Both the position numbers and the translations under genes were made by a program. A stretch of DNA of 64,000 nucleotides from Polaromonas sp047303325 (lineage in GTDB: Bacteria > Pseudomonadota > Gammaproteobacteria > Burkholderiales > Burkholderiaceae_C). Of this stretch, positions 24,657-33,052 are shown piece after piece (positions within the stretch are counted from its first letter, which is position 1; the number at the start of each line of letters is the position of its first letter). The notes under the pieces were generated by a model. It had not been told where the DNA came from, made no database searches, and worked only from the letters and a program-made list of their open reading frames with translations. The DNA lies in assembly GCF_047303325.1 (NCBI RefSeq), contig NZ_JBKBEX010000026.1, forward strand, positions 1 through 64,000, given 5' to 3'.

Positions 24657-25586
24657 ATGCCAATAATGGCCGTAACCGCCATGAAATATCCGACGCAACG
24701 CCACTTGCCGTCCATCGTCAACCTCAACACTTTCGAGGTGATTGCCCGGCGCCTGAGCATCACTGCCGCAGCCGATGAACTGGGCTTGACGCAAAGCGCG
24801 GTGAGCCGCCAGCTGTCGGACTTGGAGGGCTTTGTCGGCGTTGCGCTGTGCCGGCGCACAACCAGCGGGATGGAGCTGACGGTTGACGGTGCCAGCTACC
24901 TTCGGCGGGTGCGAACTCTGCTGGACGAGCTGGAGTCAGCGACCATCGCCGCGTCCATGGGCTCCATGCCAGGCAAGATACTGCGGCTGTCTGTGCCCAC
25001 TACCTTCGGCACGCTGTGGGCCATGCCACGGCTGTGCGCCTTCGCCACCGCGCACCGGCAGATCCAGCTGGACGTGGCCACGCATACCGGACCCATCAGC
25101 ATGCGCGACTCGGGGCTGGACGCGGCCATCGTGCACTGCGAAGGGCCGGAGCCTGGCTGCGTGGCCGACCTGCTGCATCCCCTGCACTCCTTTCCTCTTG
25201 CGGCGCCCACGCTGAGCCGGCTGGTGGCGCCGCTGACGGGTGCGCAAATGGCCGCGCTGCCCTTGCTGCACCAGAGCATGGCGCCCAACTCCTGGGCAGC
25301 CTACCTGCGGCAGCTGGGCGCGTCGGTAGAAGTCCCGATGCCGGGCGCCCACTACGGCCTGCTGTCGCTTGGGTTGATGGCAGCAGAGGCCGGCCTGGGC
25401 GTCGCATTGGCGCCGGACTATGCGAGCGCCTCGGCGCTGCAGGCCGGGCGCTTGGTCAAGCTGAATGACAAGCCCTTCATTTCGCCGCGCAGTTACTTTC
25501 TGGTGACGACGAACGAGCGCGCCAAGGCGCCCGTCATCCAATCGCTGCGCCAGTGGTTGACGGGCCAGTCGCCGCCTGGCTCCTGA
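24657..25586 (+). CDS. LysR-family transcriptional regulator (GcvA-like)
   Basis: Protein of about 309 residues. The winged helix-turn-helix lies near the N-terminus (FEVIARRLSITAAADELGLT, SAVSRQLSDLEGFVG). The C-terminal co-inducer domain contains GKILRLSVPTTFGTLWAMP and DAAIVHCEGP. Three in-frame ATGs (24657, 24666, 24681) precede the domain, so the exact start is uncertain. It is divergent from the Bug/PrpD operon across about 150 bp and probably controls it in response to the carboxylate. Confidence 0.9.
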   Translation: MPIMAVTAMKYPTQRHLPSIVNLNTFEVIARRLSITAAADELGLTQSAVSRQLSDLEGFVGVALCRRTTSGMELTVDGASYLRRVRTLLDELESATIAASMGSMPGKILRLSVPTTFGTLWAMPRLCAFATAHRQIQLDVATHTGPISMRDSGLDAAIVHCEGPEPGCVADLLHPLHSFPLAAPTLSRLVAPLTGAQMAALPLLHQSMAPNSWAAYLRQLGASVEVPMPGAHYGLLSLGLMAAEAGLGVALAPDYASASALQAGRLVKLNDKPFISPRSYFLVTTNERAKAPVIQSLRQWLTGQSPPGS

Positions 25587-25695
25587 CGCTGCGGCGGCGG
25601 CCTGCTGAACGAGGCAGAGGCGGCGTGATCCAACACACGTGGGTGGGCAGTACCGGCGCAGTATGTAGGCCACCCCCTATGAACAGGACTGCCTG

Positions 25696-26640
25696 TTAAT
25701 AACCCACGCTGCGGTCCACGGCATTGAGCACCGGCCGGCCGCTGCGCACGCGCTGCAGGTTGTCCAGGATCTGGCCAACGATGGCCGCCGGCTGCGCGGC
25801 CGAAGCCATGTGCGGCGTGACCACCACCCGTGGGTGCGTCCATAGCGGGTTCGATGCCGGCAACGGTTCCTGGGCAAACACATCGAGCACCGCACCGCGC
25901 AGATGGCCTTGGTCCAGCGCCTGCAGCAGGTCCTCGACCACCAAATGCTCGCCCCGGCCGCAATGCACCAGCGCCGCACCGGGTTTCATGGCCTGCAAGA
26001 ACTCGCGGTTCAACAGCCCGCGGGTGGCGTCGGTCAGCGGCAGCAGGCAGACCAGCACATCGGGCTCGCGCAGGAAAGCCTTCAGCGTCTGCGGTCCCGC
26101 ATAAGCAGTGACACCGTCGATGGCGTGCGCCGAGCGGGACCAGCCGCTGACGGCAAAACCCTGGGCCCGCAGCACCCGGGCCACGTGGCTGCCCAGTACA
26201 CCCAGGCCCAGCAGGCCTACATGGGTTTGGCGGGCGGCTTTTTGTGCCGGCATCTTCCACAGGCGCTGCGCCTGCTGCTGCTGCGCCTGGTCCAGCGCCC
26301 GGTGGTAGTACAGCACGGCCCACAGCACGTACTCGGCCATGCCGGCGGCCAGGCCAGGGTCCACGATGCGGCAGACCGGCACCTCGGGACGCGGCTGGGC
26401 CGGGCCTAGAACATGGTCAACCCCGGCGGCAATCGACGAGGCCAGGCGCAGATTCGGCAGGCTGCGCATCAAACCGGCGGGCGGATACCAGCCGGCCACA
26501 GCCTCGACATCGGCGGGATCGGGCATGTCGGGCCACAGGCGTACCTGCAGGCCGGGCACGCAGCGCGCGGCCTCGTGCTGGAAGAGCGTGTGCAGGTCGC
26601 TCAGGTCATCGGTGGCACTACAGAGCAGCAGAGTCGGCAT
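25696..26640 (-). CDS. D-isomer-specific 2-hydroxyacid dehydrogenase (GhrA-like)
   Basis: NAD(P)H-dependent dehydrogenase of 314 residues that reduces glyoxylate, hydroxypyruvate or another 2-oxo acid. The Rossmann motif is VGLLGLGVLGSHVARVL, followed by SGWSRS at the cofactor-choice position, where the Arg-Ser pair points to NADPH. The catalytic Arg lies in LVHCGRGEHLV, the Glu in FAQEPLP and the His in VVVTPHMAS. It is the last gene of the ureohydrolase/oxygenase operon, 12 bp behind the class II aldolase gene, so it may reduce a 2-oxo product of that pathway. Confidence 0.9.
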   Translation of the reverse strand: MPTLLLCSATDDLSDLHTLFQHEAARCVPGLQVRLWPDMPDPADVEAVAGWYPPAGLMRSLPNLRLASSIAAGVDHVLGPAQPRPEVPVCRIVDPGLAAGMAEYVLWAVLYYHRALDQAQQQQAQRLWKMPAQKAARQTHVGLLGLGVLGSHVARVLRAQGFAVSGWSRSAHAIDGVTAYAGPQTLKAFLREPDVLVCLLPLTDATRGLLNREFLQAMKPGAALVHCGRGEHLVVEDLLQALDQGHLRGAVLDVFAQEPLPASNPLWTHPRVVVTPHMASAAQPAAIVGQILDNLQRVRSGRPVLNAVDRSVGY

Positions 26641-26652
26641 GCAAGTACAGGG

Positions 26653-27408
26653 TCAATCGCGGTAAGAGGGATCGATGCGGTCCAGCCGGCGCAGCCAGGC
26701 CTGCCAGAGGACCTGGCGCTCGTGCTCCACGCTCTGCAGCTGCTCGCAGGCGTGCTGGCTCAGGTGCGCGGGGATTTCGGTGACCGGGCCGGCGGTGGCG
26801 GCCATCTGGCTGGCCGCCATCTGGATCTCGCAAGCGCGGTTCAGGTAGAACATGATGCAGAACGCGTCGGCCACGGTGCTACCCACCGACAACAGGCCAT
26901 GATGCCGCAGCAGCAAGGCGATGTTCGCACCCAGCGACTGCTGGATGCGCTCGCGCTCGCCCAGGTCAAACGCCACGCCCTCGTAGGCATGCACGCCCAC
27001 ACGCTGGTAGAACTCGGCGCTGATCTGGTTCAACTGCAGCAACCCGCCCTCGCAGGCCGCCACCGCCATGCCGGCCAAGGTGTGGGTATGCAGCACGCAG
27101 TGCGCATCGTCGCGCGCCATGTGCACGGCGCTGTGGATGGTGAAGCCGGCCACGTTGTAATCGGAGCCACCCGACACCACGCGGCCGCGCATGTCCACCA
27201 CCAGCAGGTCGCTGGCGCGCACTTCCTCAAACAGCAGGCCGAAGGGGTTGATCAGGAAGCGGTCGTCTTGCGGCGCCGCACCGTCCGCGCGCGGCAGCCG
27301 CACCGAGAAGTGGGTGTACAGCGTGTCGTCCCAGCCGAACAGCGCGGCCAGGCGATAGGCGGCCGCCAGGTCGCGGCGCAGGGTGGCTTCGTCGGAGGTA
27401 GTGCTCAT
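26653..27408 (-). CDS. Class II aldolase/adducin family protein
   Basis: Zinc-dependent aldolase-fold protein of 251 residues. Metal ligands are visible in HTHTLAGMAVAAC (His-His) and in LLRHHGLLSVG (third His). The N-terminal phosphate/carbonyl region reads NPFGLLFEEVRASDLL. Members are fuculose- and ribulose-phosphate aldolases, decarboxylases or unknown. The chosen ATG at 27408 lies just one base from the stop of the transporter gene, and the following dehydrogenase gene is 12 bp away, so all are co-transcribed. Reaction unknown. Confidence 0.88.
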   Translation of the reverse strand: MSTTSDEATLRRDLAAAYRLAALFGWDDTLYTHFSVRLPRADGAAPQDDRFLINPFGLLFEEVRASDLLVVDMRGRVVSGGSDYNVAGFTIHSAVHMARDDAHCVLHTHTLAGMAVAACEGGLLQLNQISAEFYQRVGVHAYEGVAFDLGERERIQQSLGANIALLLRHHGLLSVGSTVADAFCIMFYLNRACEIQMAASQMAATAGPVTEIPAHLSQHACEQLQSVEHERQVLWQAWLRRLDRIDPSYRD

Positions 27409-27409
27409 G

Positions 27410-28939
27410 TCAGGACTCCAATCCCATGAATCGACGCACGCGCTGGACGGTGGCATCGGTCGCGCCGGGTTGCTGTATCCGCGGCGGCGCGGCATCGAGC
27501 TGGATCAGGCCGTTTTCCATGAACAACACACGGTCGGAGATGGCCAGCGCGAAGTCCATTTCGTGGGTCACGATGACCATGGTCATGCCCTCTTGCGCCA
27601 GGTCCTGGATCACCTTCAGCACCTCCCCGACCAGCTCGGGATCCAGCGCCGAGGTCGGCTCGTCGAACAGCATCACGTCGGGCGACATGGCCAGCGCACG
27701 GGCAATCGCCACGCGCTGCTGCTGGCCGCCCGACAGCTGGTGCGGGTACTTGTGCTGGTGTGCCAGCAAGCCGACCTTGTCGAGCAGTTTCTGGGCCTGG
27801 GTCTGGCGCAGCGCCGCGTCGGCCGGCCGGCCGTGGTAGCGCGGAGCCAGCAGCACATTGTCCAGCACGCTGAGGTGCGGAAACAGGTTGAAGCTCTGGA
27901 AAGCCATGCCGATGCGGCGTATGCCCTTGCGCACCCGGCTGCTCTCCAGAGATTCGTGGGCGTGGATGTGGCTTTCGCCGAACAGGATGATCTCGCCCTG
28001 GTCGATCTTCTCCAGCGCGTTGATGGTGCGGATCAGCGAGGTTTTCCCCGAGCCGGACGGGCCGATGATGGAGATCACCTGGCCTGCGCCGACCTGCAAG
28101 CTGACGCCCTTGAGCACCTGGTGCGCACCGTAGGCCTTGTGGATGTTGCGCAGCTCCAGCGCGGCCGGCTGGCCGGGGGCCGCAACCGCCGGGCGTATCG
28201 CCGCCAGGCCGCCGAGACGGCTGCGCAGGCTGGCGCAGGCCGCATCGTCCAAAGTGGTGGGGCGGCGCAGCTGCAGGTCCAGGCGCTTTTCCAGCCAGCC
28301 CAGCAGCGTGCTGAATACGGTGACCAGCATCACGTAATACACCGCCACGCCCAGCAGGGTTTCCATCACCAGGAAATTTTGCGAATACAGCCGCAAGCCG
28401 GTCATCAGGAGCTCGGGCAACGAGATCACCGAGACCAGCGAGGTCAGCTTGATGATGGTGACGAATTCGTTGATCAGCGTAGGCAGCGCAATGCGAAACG
28501 CCTGCGGCACCACGATCAGCCGCATCGCGCCAAAGCGGCCCAGGGCCAGCGCCCGGCCCGCCTCGCGCTGGCCGCGCGCCACCGACAGCAGGCCGCCGCG
28601 GTGAATTTCCGCCATGTAGGCCGCCTCGGTCAGCACCATGGCGACCAGGCCGGCAAAAAACGGCTCGCCGATCACGCCGCGGCTTGCCGGAAAGATCTGC
28701 GGCAGGTTGAACACCACCACCACCACCACCAGCAGCGGCACGCTGCGGAACAGCCAGATATAAACCCCCGCCAATGCACGGATCCAGCGCGTGGTGGAAA
28801 TGCGGGCACAGGCAAGGAAGAAACCCAGCACCAGGCCCAGCGTCCAGGCCAGTGAGCCCAGTTGCACCACGGTCACGCACGCCCGCCAGAAAACCTTCAT
28901 GGAAAACAGCGAGAAGAAATACGACCAATCCAGTTCCAT
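27410..28939 (-). CDS. Fused amino-acid ABC transporter permease-ATPase
   Basis: Single polypeptide of 509 residues that joins two subunits normally encoded apart. Residues about 1-225 are a HisM/GlnP-type permease with the EAA loop (AYMAEIHRGGLLSVARGQREA-type sequence). Residues about 260-509 are a GlnQ-type ATPase with Walker A GPSGSGKTS, signature LSGGQQQRVAIARAL, Walker B VMLFDEPTSALDPE and H-loop VTHEM. The frame runs unbroken through a linker of roughly 35 residues. The ATG at 28939 starts the first membrane segment. It works with the receptor encoded upstream at 29150-29959. Confidence 0.93.
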   Translation of the reverse strand: MELDWSYFFSLFSMKVFWRACVTVVQLGSLAWTLGLVLGFFLACARISTTRWIRALAGVYIWLFRSVPLLVVVVVVFNLPQIFPASRGVIGEPFFAGLVAMVLTEAAYMAEIHRGGLLSVARGQREAGRALALGRFGAMRLIVVPQAFRIALPTLINEFVTIIKLTSLVSVISLPELLMTGLRLYSQNFLVMETLLGVAVYYVMLVTVFSTLLGWLEKRLDLQLRRPTTLDDAACASLRSRLGGLAAIRPAVAAPGQPAALELRNIHKAYGAHQVLKGVSLQVGAGQVISIIGPSGSGKTSLIRTINALEKIDQGEIILFGESHIHAHESLESSRVRKGIRRIGMAFQSFNLFPHLSVLDNVLLAPRYHGRPADAALRQTQAQKLLDKVGLLAHQHKYPHQLSGGQQQRVAIARALAMSPDVMLFDEPTSALDPELVGEVLKVIQDLAQEGMTMVIVTHEMDFALAISDRVLFMENGLIQLDAAPPRIQQPGATDATVQRVRRFMGLES

Positions 28940-29045
28940 GCACAGGCTCCAGGAGGCAAAACTATCGAAAAGGCGCAGCTGCGCCACGCCCTCGCGTGTT
29001 GACTTGCGTGACAACGGCTCCCCAGGCGCGGGCAGGCAGGATGTC

Positions 29046-29146
29046 CCCTCCCGTAGAAGCCGTGGAACCGGCTTCGCCGGGCCACGGGTATCGCTCCGTG
29101 CAAGGGGGCAGGCGAAAGATGCGCAGCACTGCAGCCTGGGGGTGAG
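29046..29146. repeat. Intergenic GC-rich repeat, copy 2 of 3, inside a transporter operon
   Basis: The 210-bp gap between the amino-acid receptor and the permease-ATPase gene carries CCGGCTTCGCCGGGCCACGG, GTGCAAGGGGGCAGGC and GGGGGTGAG, the same skeleton as the copies near 6173 and 43714. Its hairpins may shield the receptor mRNA 3' end, as REP sequences do in E. coli malE-malF. Remaining gap bases show nothing else. Confidence 0.7.
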
Positions 29147-29149
29147 ACC

Positions 29150-29959
29150 TTACTTTGCCGCGATCGGCTCAAGGTCGTACTTCTTGACCAGGGCCGCGTA
29201 CTCGCCGCTGGCTTTCACGGCGGCCAGGGCTTTCTCAAACGCCTGGTACAGGGCCGTGTTGCCCTTCTTCACGTAGATGCCCAGAGTTTGCGGATACACG
29301 AGGGCGGGCGAGCTGATGGCGATGCGTCCCTTGCTGCGCTCCGCCAGCATCTTCGCGGCGCCGGCAATCTCCAGCTGCGCCTGGACGTTCTTGGACAGCA
29401 GGGCTTGCGACACCTCGGGCGCGGTGGGGAACTCGCTCACCGCCACGGCGGGCTTGCCGTTCGGCACGCAGTATTCGGCGGACAGCTTTTTCAGCGCGGC
29501 AACCCAGCTGGTGCCCTGCTGCAAGCCCACTTTCAGGCCGCACAACTCCTGCTCGGTCTTGGGTGCGACGCCGCCGTCCTTGGCCACCATGATGGAAGCG
29601 CCGGTGCGGGCATAGGCGATGGCATCGGCCTGGGCGGTGCGCTCCGGGGTGATGTACATGCCGGAGATCACCGTGTCGAACTGGCCGCTGCCCAGGCCGA
29701 GGATCAGGCTGGGAAACTTGGTGTCCACGAAGGCGGGCTTGGTCTTCATCTCGCGGCCCAGCATTTCGGCCATATCGGGGTCGAAGCCCACCACCTTGTC
29801 GCCTTGCCAGGATTCAAATGGAGGATAGGTGATCTCCATGCCGACCTTGATCTGGCCGGGCACGATGGTTTGGGCGAATGCGGCGGCCGGCAGCAAGGCC
29901 GCCAGTGCGACAGCCAGCAGGCTGCGGTTGAGGGACGCGGTACGGATGGTTTTCATCAT
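29150..29959 (-). CDS. Amino-acid ABC transporter substrate-binding protein
   Basis: Periplasmic receptor of 269 residues of the polar amino acid (HisJ/ArtJ/FliY) family. Signal peptide LAVALAALLPAAAFAQT; then IKVGMEITYPPFE, VGFDPDMAEMLGREM, GMYITPERTAQADAIAYARTG and GLQQGTSWVAAL. AGGAG is eight bases upstream of the ATG at 29959. It is a member of the operon that also encodes a ureohydrolase and a 2-oxoglutarate oxygenase, so an arginine-like or guanidino ligand is plausible, but the sequence does not prove it. Confidence 0.92.
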   Translation of the reverse strand: MMKTIRTASLNRSLLAVALAALLPAAAFAQTIVPGQIKVGMEITYPPFESWQGDKVVGFDPDMAEMLGREMKTKPAFVDTKFPSLILGLGSGQFDTVISGMYITPERTAQADAIAYARTGASIMVAKDGGVAPKTEQELCGLKVGLQQGTSWVAALKKLSAEYCVPNGKPAVAVSEFPTAPEVSQALLSKNVQAQLEIAGAAKMLAERSKGRIAISSPALVYPQTLGIYVKKGNTALYQAFEKALAAVKASGEYAALVKKYDLEPIAAK

Positions 29960-30009
29960 GGTAGCTAACTCCTGGGGTGGGTGGACGAACAAGGGAAACG
30001 AAAAAAGGT

Positions 30010-31074
30010 TCAGGCGCCGGCCTGGGACTTCAGGTGGCCGAAGCTGTTCGGCTTCAGCGCGCCGTCGGGCAACGCAATCTCACCGGCCTGCAGCTTGCGT
30101 TTGAGGTAGGTGTAGGTCTGCTGGGCTTGCGAATACATGTGCTCGCCAATCGACAGCTCGCTGTAGCGGGTGGTCGCGGCGCCATTCGCGAATTGCGGCA
30201 GCGGCCGGATGCGGGTGTGGTAATCGCAGGCGAAGAACAGCGGGAAGGAATAGCGCTCATGCTGCACCTTGCGGACACGGTGCGAGGTGGCGGGGAACGC
30301 TCCGGCGGTCATCACTTCCAGCATGTCGCCGATGTTGATCACGAAAGCCTCTTCACCGTTCGGGCCGGCTTCGGCATACGGCGGCGCGTCTATCCAGGCG
30401 CCCTGGTCGTTCAGCACCTCCAGGCCCGGCTGGTCGGCCAGCAGCAGGGTGAAGCACTCGTAGTCGGTATGCGCGCCTATGCCGGGGGCGTCCACGGCCT
30501 CGGTGTCCACCGGGTAGTGGATCAGCCGCAACTTGGACGGCGGGCAGGTCACCAGGGCCTCGAACGCGTCTTCGGGCTGGCCCAGCGACAAGGCAAAACC
30601 ACGGAACAGCTGGCGGCCGAGCGCGAACACGGCCGCGTAGTAGCCGGCCACGGCGGCTTTGAACCCGGGCAGATCCGGCCACTTGTTGTTGCCGATCAGC
30701 GGTGTGCCGGCCAGTACCAGCGGGTGGTCATCCGGCGCCTCAAAGCCGATGTCAAACGCCTCCTTGTGGTCGGGCCGGCCTTTGGAATACACCTCTTCGC
30801 CTTCGGGCACATAGCCTTTATGGCCCCAGGATTCACCGATGTAGTAGCGCATCTTCCACTCCATCCGCTGCTCGAACAGGGTGCGGCTGGCCTGGCGCAG
30901 GCCGGCGATCAGCCTGGCATCGATGCCGTGGCCGACGACGTAGAAAAAGCCCACATCGCGGGCTGCCGCACCGAGCGCGTCGGCCACCGTCTGGCGCTGC
31001 GCCAGGCTGTCGCTAAAGAGGCCGCGGATGTTGATCACGGGCAAGGCCGTGAAATTACGTTGTCCGGGTTGCAT
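30010..31074 (-). CDS. Fe(II)/2-oxoglutarate-dependent oxygenase (isopenicillin N synthase-like)
   Basis: Protein of 354 residues. The facial triad is visible as GAHTDYECFTLLL (His and Asp) and ATSHRVRKV (second His), and the 2-oxoglutarate-binding Arg-x-Ser is ERYSFPLFF. The N-terminal DIOX_N domain begins LPVINIRGLF and includes DVGFFYVVGHGID. The ATG at 31074 follows the preceding stop by two bases. The fold and length match oxidases/hydroxylases related to ethylene-forming enzyme and homoarginine hydroxylases. Its place between a ureohydrolase and an amino-acid transporter makes hydroxylation of a guanidino amino acid a reasonable, unproven idea. Confidence 0.88.
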   Translation of the reverse strand: MQPGQRNFTALPVINIRGLFSDSLAQRQTVADALGAAARDVGFFYVVGHGIDARLIAGLRQASRTLFEQRMEWKMRYYIGESWGHKGYVPEGEEVYSKGRPDHKEAFDIGFEAPDDHPLVLAGTPLIGNNKWPDLPGFKAAVAGYYAAVFALGRQLFRGFALSLGQPEDAFEALVTCPPSKLRLIHYPVDTEAVDAPGIGAHTDYECFTLLLADQPGLEVLNDQGAWIDAPPYAEAGPNGEEAFVINIGDMLEVMTAGAFPATSHRVRKVQHERYSFPLFFACDYHTRIRPLPQFANGAATTRYSELSIGEHMYSQAQQTYTYLKRKLQAGEIALPDGALKPNSFGHLKSQAGA

Positions 31075-31076
31075 GG

Positions 31077-31952
31077 TCAGGGTCCTGCCGTGGTGTGAGG
31101 TTGAGAGAGGTGGTGTTGCGACCAGCGTTCGAAATGCCGCCGTTCTTCCAGCGCCATCCAGCGATTCACCTGCCACAGGTCCGCCACCGGGCTGCGGGTG
31201 TAGGGCAGCAGATGCATGTAGCCGTCGGGGCCGAACTCGGGGGTCAGCGTGGTGGTGGCGTAGCCCTTGCGCAGATGCAGCGCCCAGACCGACTCCCAGA
31301 TGCGTTGGTGGAACGCCAGTTCGGCGGCGTATTCGGGCGCGGCCGGGTCGGGCACCTGCGGGCCCTGGGCGTAGGCCACGCGGGCCTGGATGTGGTGCAC
31401 CCGCTCCAGGAACGGCGTCAGGTCGTCCAGCGGGTCGTCCAGCAGGCGCTCGCACACCACCACCCAGTGGCTGATGTCGACCGTGTATTGCAGCTGCGGC
31501 AGTTGCCGAACAATGTCCAGCGTGACCCAGGGGCTGTACAGCGAGCTTGCGCGGTGGATTTCAAAAGCGCAGGCGATGCCCGCGGCATCGGCCAGGGCCT
31601 GGGTCCGGCCCAGGAAGTCCACCTGCGCCGCCAGCGGCCAGCGGTCGTTGCCGGCCAGCAGGTTGACGAAGCGCGGAGCCAGTTCCGCCGCGGCATCGAA
31701 GGCCCGTGCCAGGTGCTGCAGATGCACCTGCGGCCCGTCTTGCTGGCGCGGAATCACATCGGCGCCGCTGAACACGGTGGCGATGTAGTCCAGCGCTTCG
31801 GCCTGCAGGCTGCCACGCAGCACGCGCCGCGCCGGTGCATCCATCGGCAGGCGGGCTTCCAGGCCGGCGCAACCGGCTTCGCGCAGCTGGGCCACGCACG
31901 CAGCCATATCGCCTTGCGCACCCCAGGTAGAGCGGAATATCTTGAGTTCCAT
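31077..31952 (-). CDS. Sugar phosphate isomerase/epimerase-like TIM-barrel protein
   Basis: Protein of 291 residues in the xylose isomerase-like (AP endonuclease 2) superfamily. The barrel is recognised from CAFEIHRASSLYSPW (Glu and His metal region), YTVDISHWVVVCERLL (Asp-x-x-His) and VHHIQARV (His). The C-terminal part WESVWALHLRKGYATTTLTPEFGP contains a further Glu. The ATG at 31952 is 13 bp after the ureohydrolase stop. Members are isomerases, epimerases, dehydratases or hydroxypyruvate isomerases; which one is not clear. It is embedded in the catabolic operon. Confidence 0.82.
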   Translation of the reverse strand: MELKIFRSTWGAQGDMAACVAQLREAGCAGLEARLPMDAPARRVLRGSLQAEALDYIATVFSGADVIPRQQDGPQVHLQHLARAFDAAAELAPRFVNLLAGNDRWPLAAQVDFLGRTQALADAAGIACAFEIHRASSLYSPWVTLDIVRQLPQLQYTVDISHWVVVCERLLDDPLDDLTPFLERVHHIQARVAYAQGPQVPDPAAPEYAAELAFHQRIWESVWALHLRKGYATTTLTPEFGPDGYMHLLPYTRSPVADLWQVNRWMALEERRHFERWSQHHLSQPHTTAGP

Positions 31953-31965
31953 GGACAAAGAGCTG

Positions 31966-32919
31966 TTAGCGGTACGCCACGCCGGGCAGTACACACAGCA
32001 TTTCGTAAAGCAAGTTCGCTGCCAGCTGGGAGGTATTGCCGCTGAGGTCATACGGCGGCGACACTTCAACCAGGTCACAGCCGACGATGTTCAAGCCACG
32101 GCAGCCGCGCACGATTTCCAGCGCCTGAATGGCGGTCAGGCCGCCGACCTCGGGTGTACCGGTGCCGGGTGCCCAGGCGGGGTCTATGCCGTCGATGTCA
32201 AACGTGAGGTACACCGGCCTGTCGCCGATCTGGGCCCGCACCTCGGCCATCAACGGCGCCAGCGACTGGTACCAGCATTGCTCGGCCTGCACCAGGCGAA
32301 AGCCCTGGTCCACGCCCCACTGGAAGTCGCCGCTCGCATAGCCTTGCGCGCGCTGGCCGATCTGGACCACGCGGCCGCAGTCCAGCAAGCCCTCTTCCAC
32401 CGCACGCCGGAAGGTGGTGCCATGGGCGATTTTTTCGCCGAACATGTCGTCGTTGGTGTCGGTATGGGCGTCCACATGCACCAGGGCTACGGGGCCGTGC
32501 TTGCGCGCGACGGCCCGCAGAATCGGCAGGGTGATGGTGTGGTCGCCGCCCAGGGTCATGGGCACCACCGGGTGCTGCATCAGCCGGGTATAGCTGTCCT
32601 CGATGATGCGCACCGACTCCAGCAGGTTGTAGGTATTGATGGCCACGTCGCCGATGTCCGCCACGGCCAGGGAATCGAAGGGGGCGGCGCCGGTCGCCAT
32701 GTTGTAGGGCCGGATCATCACGGACTCGGCCCGGATCTGGCGCGGCCCGAAGCGGGTACCGGCGCGCAGCGAGGTACCAATGTCCAGGGGCACGCCGATA
32801 AAGGCCGCATCCAGGCCCTCGGCCGTCTCCATGGCGGGCAGCCGCATCATGGTGGAGCGGCCGGCAAACCGGGGCATCTCGTTGCCGCTTTGGGGTTGGT
32901 ACAGAACTTTGGACACCAT
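31966..32919 (-). CDS. Agmatinase/arginase family ureohydrolase
   Basis: Protein of 317 residues with all binuclear-metal motifs: GGDHTIT, VDAHTDTND and FDIDGIDPAWAPGTGTPE. The latter, with GGL following, is typical of the agmatinase branch (agmatinase, guanidinobutyrase, guanidinopropionase, proclavaminate amidinohydrolase). It removes urea from a guanidino compound. It is the first gene of a seven-gene minus-strand operon, divergent from a LysR gene. The N-terminus is longer than in E. coli SpeB and includes RFAGRSTMMRLP, seen in guanidino-acid hydrolases. The actual guanidino substrate is not decidable by eye. Confidence 0.93.
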   Translation of the reverse strand: MVSKVLYQPQSGNEMPRFAGRSTMMRLPAMETAEGLDAAFIGVPLDIGTSLRAGTRFGPRQIRAESVMIRPYNMATGAAPFDSLAVADIGDVAINTYNLLESVRIIEDSYTRLMQHPVVPMTLGGDHTITLPILRAVARKHGPVALVHVDAHTDTNDDMFGEKIAHGTTFRRAVEEGLLDCGRVVQIGQRAQGYASGDFQWGVDQGFRLVQAEQCWYQSLAPLMAEVRAQIGDRPVYLTFDIDGIDPAWAPGTGTPEVGGLTAIQALEIVRGCRGLNIVGCDLVEVSPPYDLSGNTSQLAANLLYEMLCVLPGVAYR

Positions 32920-32984
32920 GCATCGGCCTTTTCATGTGGCAGCTCGCCTGCGTGCTGCGATGGGTCGAACTTTAGCCAGTCTGT

Positions 32985-33034
32985 GTTATGAAAAAATAGC
33001 AGTAACCAAATAATCAGTTTTAGAATTTCATAAC
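32985..33034. promoter_or_regulatory. Inverted repeat in the AT-rich LysR/ureohydrolase promoter
   Basis: GTTATGAAA at 32985-32993 and TTTCATAAC at 33026-33034 form perfect 9-bp inverted arms, 32 bp apart, in a conspicuously AT-rich gap between the divergent genes. Paired half-sites around overlapping promoters are usual for LysR control, so this is a probable regulator-binding region. Confidence 0.65.
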
Positions 33035-33052
33035 TAAATGCAAGGTTGTCCC

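Noticed and set aside
31966..32919. Nickel-dependent guanidine hydrolase
   Set aside because: The ureohydrolase motifs fit, but HypA/HypB-like nickel accessory genes are absent and sequence alone cannot separate it from agmatinase or guanidinobutyrase.
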